From positions 1 through 8,174 of the forward strand of contig JAKSTD010000012.1 of the NCBI GenBank assembly GCA_024402755.1: DNA of 8,174 bases, read 5' to 3'. Shown in pieces: positions 5,808 to 8,174 of the stretch. Source of the DNA: Alphaproteobacteria bacterium. Its GTDB lineage: Bacteria; Pseudomonadota; Alphaproteobacteria; Rs-D84. The position numbers and the translations under genes were made by a program. Under the pieces are notes generated by a model that was not told the origin of the DNA, made no database searches, and worked only from the letters and a program-made list of their open reading frames with translations. Every line of letters begins with the position of its first letter. Position 1 is the stretch's first letter.

Positions 5808-8174
5808 TTATTTGTGTTGCGGGACATCGTATTTTACAACATCTATTTCTGATGGTTGTGAAGAATTATCAGCGCATGTTATTGTGGCAGTGTCAGAATC
5901 AGAAACTATGTTCATTGTTGGGCAAACTTGTCCGGAACTGGAAATAATAGATTGCTGACACCAATATTGAACAGAACTGCTAGAACGCGGTTGTTGGCAC
6001 ATTTCGTCATCTGTTTGATTGTCTGAACACAGTATTTCTGCCGAACATATTGGGTCATTTTCACCAGAAAGTGATGGCAAAATCGGTCTGCATGTCGCAA
6101 CTGTTCCGTTTTTGCTTCTGTATCCACCGTTTTCCCAACAAGAACATACACCCCAAGATTGTGTGTCTACGGTTATGCCATAGTTTAATGGACACATGTC
6201 TTCTTCTGGAATAAAATGATACCAATATACCAAAGAATCAGGTGAATTATGAACAGGGTTTATATAAAATATACTGTCTGGGTTATTGGAATCAATCTTG
6301 CAGAAATTATTAGAATTATAGCCAGATTGTTCGGCATATTTATATTCAACAAAATATCCACCAAGACCAGCGCAATGATTCGCCAAAGAATCTAGAATTT
6401 GATAATAAATCTCGGTTGCGACACCAGTTTGTCGAATCTGACGCATCATGTCAGTACTACCAATAGCCGAATAAATAAATGTGTTTTGTAGTGTAGTGTA
6501 CCTATTAAAACCACCAAACACTTGTTCCAGGTAAATTTCACAGCCAGGTGTGTTCGCGAATTGTTGCGCACAGGGTGAAATTATGTTTTTGTCTGCGTCA
6601 TATAATGTAAACCAATCTATCGCGTGTCCGCGTTGGAAAAGCCCACTTTGAGTGTAATAGAAATTACCGTATCCTGTGCCACCGAAACTGGTAAAGCACT
6701 GTTGTGCGACTGTGCGGCATGCATTTATGGCATCTGTTTTTGTTTTGTTTTCTATGTATGCATTGATTATGTTATTATCAAACATACCATTACATGATGT
6801 AATATAATTAGAACACATTTCGGCAGTTAAAGAAATCGTAGCCGGTTTTAATAACAATGTATAATCACCAGTTAAATTTGCAAGCGCATTTGCAATAGAT
6901 ATTGTTTGTTTGTCATAACAATTTGCAACTAAATCCAGACAACTTTGTTTTATGTTTTTTACTTTATCTTGCTGGGCATAATATATGTCCAAAAGCGCTT
7001 TGTCCAGATATTGTTGCCATACGAAATCTGCATCTTCTGCGCATTTGTCCAGCGCGTTTTCCGCGAATTTTTTGGTCTTGTTTTCAAAGAATTGAACAAA
7101 TGGACGATTCTTTGCGATTGTGGATAATTTTTGGTCCTTTAAATCAGTGTCTGTTTTAAATGTTAATAATTCGCCAAGTTTGTAAAAGTCCGCCACCCCA
7201 GTCAACGGCGCACCAGTTGTTACATCTATGAATTGTCCATAATCTAGACATTTATGATAGTCAGAACCACAAACTTCATCACTTTGTATCGCATTTTCAA
7301 CATTTGTCAGGCATGTTGCAACATCGTCAGAATTATGTTTTTGACGATTTTCGACACGCGCCAAATCAAGCATGGCACTGCTTTGGTATGTTGCTGCTTT
7401 CAAGTTTTTTTGTTGTTTTTGAAGTGCCGCTTCCACGGTGTTGCAATCTTGTTCAATGGTCATTAGATAGGCATTGACTGCGCGCTGTAGGGATGCTTTG
7501 CTGCAATCTTCTTGGACGATTGATTTGCATTTTGGATACACCGCCTTGTACAAATTCGTGCCATTATAAGAAGCAGTAACTTGCGAAGAATCTTCTATGC
7601 CAAAAGCATACGACATATCTGGTGAAATGATTATACTATTCAAATCTTGGTATTTGCCACTAACATAAGAATCTTCGCCACGGATAGAATTCATAATTGC
7701 TTGCAATAATTGTCGTGATGCTGTTTTATCTTTAGTTAGTGCGTTTTCTCCTTCTGAAGCAGTTTTCATTGCAGTTGCTTGTTCTTTGGTTAAACCAACA
7801 ACATCCAGATTTTCAGAAAATTCGGATAATTGTTCGCTGGCTTTTTGATATGTATCAGCAATATCTTGGAAATCAAAAACCCGGTCATTGCACGAGCATC
7901 TGCGATAAACATCGCTTTTTAGATAACAAAATTGATCCATACATGTAAAAAATGCGGTTTTGCATTGTTCGTATTCGGTGCCAGTACGTGTTTCAATAGT
8001 TGTATTAGATATTGTCGCGGCGCGCGAAGAAACATTACGGGTGGTGGGTGCGGGTTGTGTCGTGGTTCTGGTTGTTGTTTTAAATGAGGAATTTGTTGGC
8101 ATTAAAACCGATACTGGCTTAACCGAACGTGCTGATACGGTGGTTTTTAACGGGGTCCTGGATGTGATTGTGCG
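5808..8174 (-). CDS. Large cysteine-rich, probably exported protein of unknown function; 5' end beyond window
   Basis: I cannot assign a function. An in-window ATG at 8102 gives 764 residues, but the same frame stays open for 24 further codons to the right edge with the same Ser/Thr/Arg/Val-rich composition, so the true start and any signal peptide probably lie outside. Numbering from that ATG: 1-42 is a low-complexity Thr/Ser/Arg/Pro segment, probably disordered. Residues 43-75 form a cysteine cluster, YEQCKTAFFTCMDQFC, then CSC. Residues 80-470 are mostly helical-looking and charged; 471-640 are rich in Gly, Tyr, Phe and Asn; and 637-743 are a dense cysteine region with ten Cys. There are 32 Cys in all, an even number, and C-x6-C occurs five times (47/54, 278/285, 388/395, 430/437, 462/469). 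No transmembrane helix is visible in the part seen. Many paired Cys imply disulfides and thus a periplasmic, surface or secreted location. It is convergent to lpxB, 26 bases apart, so context gives no direct clue. Confidence 0.8.
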   Translation of the reverse strand, partial: RTITSRTPLKTTVSARSVKPVSVLMPTNSSFKTTTRTTTQPAPTTRNVSSRAATISNTTIETRTGTEYEQCKTAFFTCMDQFCYLKSDVYRRCSCNDRVFDFQDIADTYQKASEQLSEFSENLDVVGLTKEQATAMKTASEGENALTKDKTASRQLLQAIMNSIRGEDSYVSGKYQDLNSIIISPDMSYAFGIEDSSQVTASYNGTNLYKAVYPKCKSIVQEDCSKASLQRAVNAYLMTIEQDCNTVEAALQKQQKNLKAATYQSSAMLDLARVENRQKHNSDDVATCLTNVENAIQSDEVCGSDYHKCLDYGQFIDVTTGAPLTGVADFYKLGELLTFKTDTDLKDQKLSTIAKNRPFVQFFENKTKKFAENALDKCAEDADFVWQQYLDKALLDIYYAQQDKVKNIKQSCLDLVANCYDKQTISIANALANLTGDYTLLLKPATISLTAEMCSNYITSCNGMFDNNIINAYIENKTKTDAINACRTVAQQCFTSFGGTGYGNFYYTQSGLFQRGHAIDWFTLYDADKNIISPCAQQFANTPGCEIYLEQVFGGFNRYTTLQNTFIYSAIGSTDMMRQIRQTGVATEIYYQILDSLANHCAGLGGYFVEYKYAEQSGYNSNNFCKIDSNNPDSIFYINPVHNSPDSLVYWYHFIPEEDMCPLNYGITVDTQSWGVCSCWENGGYRSKNGTVATCRPILPSLSGENDPICSAEILCSDNQTDDEMCQQPRSSSSVQYWCQQSIISSSGQVCPTMNIVSDSDTATITCADNSSQPSEIDVVKYDVPQHK

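Noticed and set aside
6902..7948. Several plus-strand open frames opposite the cysteine-rich gene
   Set aside because: Short shadows without ribosome binding sites; the cysteine pattern of the minus strand shows which frame is coding.
5808..8174. Mobile element cargo or toxin interpretation of the large cysteine-rich gene
   Set aside because: No transposase, integrase, tRNA, direct repeats or immunity-like small gene nearby, and base composition looks like that of its neighbours.

Overview
The window is a chromosomal segment of a Gram-negative bacterium. It is AT-rich, gene-dense, and has short intergenic gaps. The presence of lipid A genes (lpxA, lpxB), a bactofilin next to an LmdC-like M23 endopeptidase, and a COG4123-type methyltransferase points to an Alphaproteobacterium. 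I would guess one of the AT-rich, host- or gut-associated lineages, but this is inference from gene content and style, not from a marker gene. I see no rRNA, tRNA, CRISPR array, insertion sequence or phage gene.

Layout. Positions 2714 down to 1 (minus strand) look like one operon: a TrmN6-like methyltransferase, a membrane-anchored M23 peptidase overlapping it by 4 bases, a small bactofilin, and rpiB (ribose-5-phosphate isomerase B, cut at its 3' end by the window edge). Positions 2715-2800 hold a compact divergent promoter region whose two -10 boxes overlap. On the plus strand follow a polytopic membrane protein of unknown function (2801-3796), a gap with a good sigma70-type promoter, then lpxA and lpxB overlapping by 14 bases. 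Converging on lpxB from the right is a very large cysteine-rich protein of unknown function (minus strand, 5808 to beyond the right edge).

How the genes work together. The left operon pairs a cytoskeletal bactofilin with a bitopic peptidoglycan hydrolase, a pairing known in Alphaproteobacteria to control localised cell-wall remodelling and shape. LpxA and LpxB catalyse the first step and the disaccharide-forming step of lipid A synthesis; the UDP-diacylglucosamine hydrolase (LpxI or LpxH) needed just before LpxB is not in the window. Most of the window therefore concerns the cell envelope. The least explained items are the cysteine-rich protein with five C-x6-C modules, the orphan membrane protein, and the unexplained 5' end of the methyltransferase gene, where family-like sequence continues in frame upstream of the first ATG.
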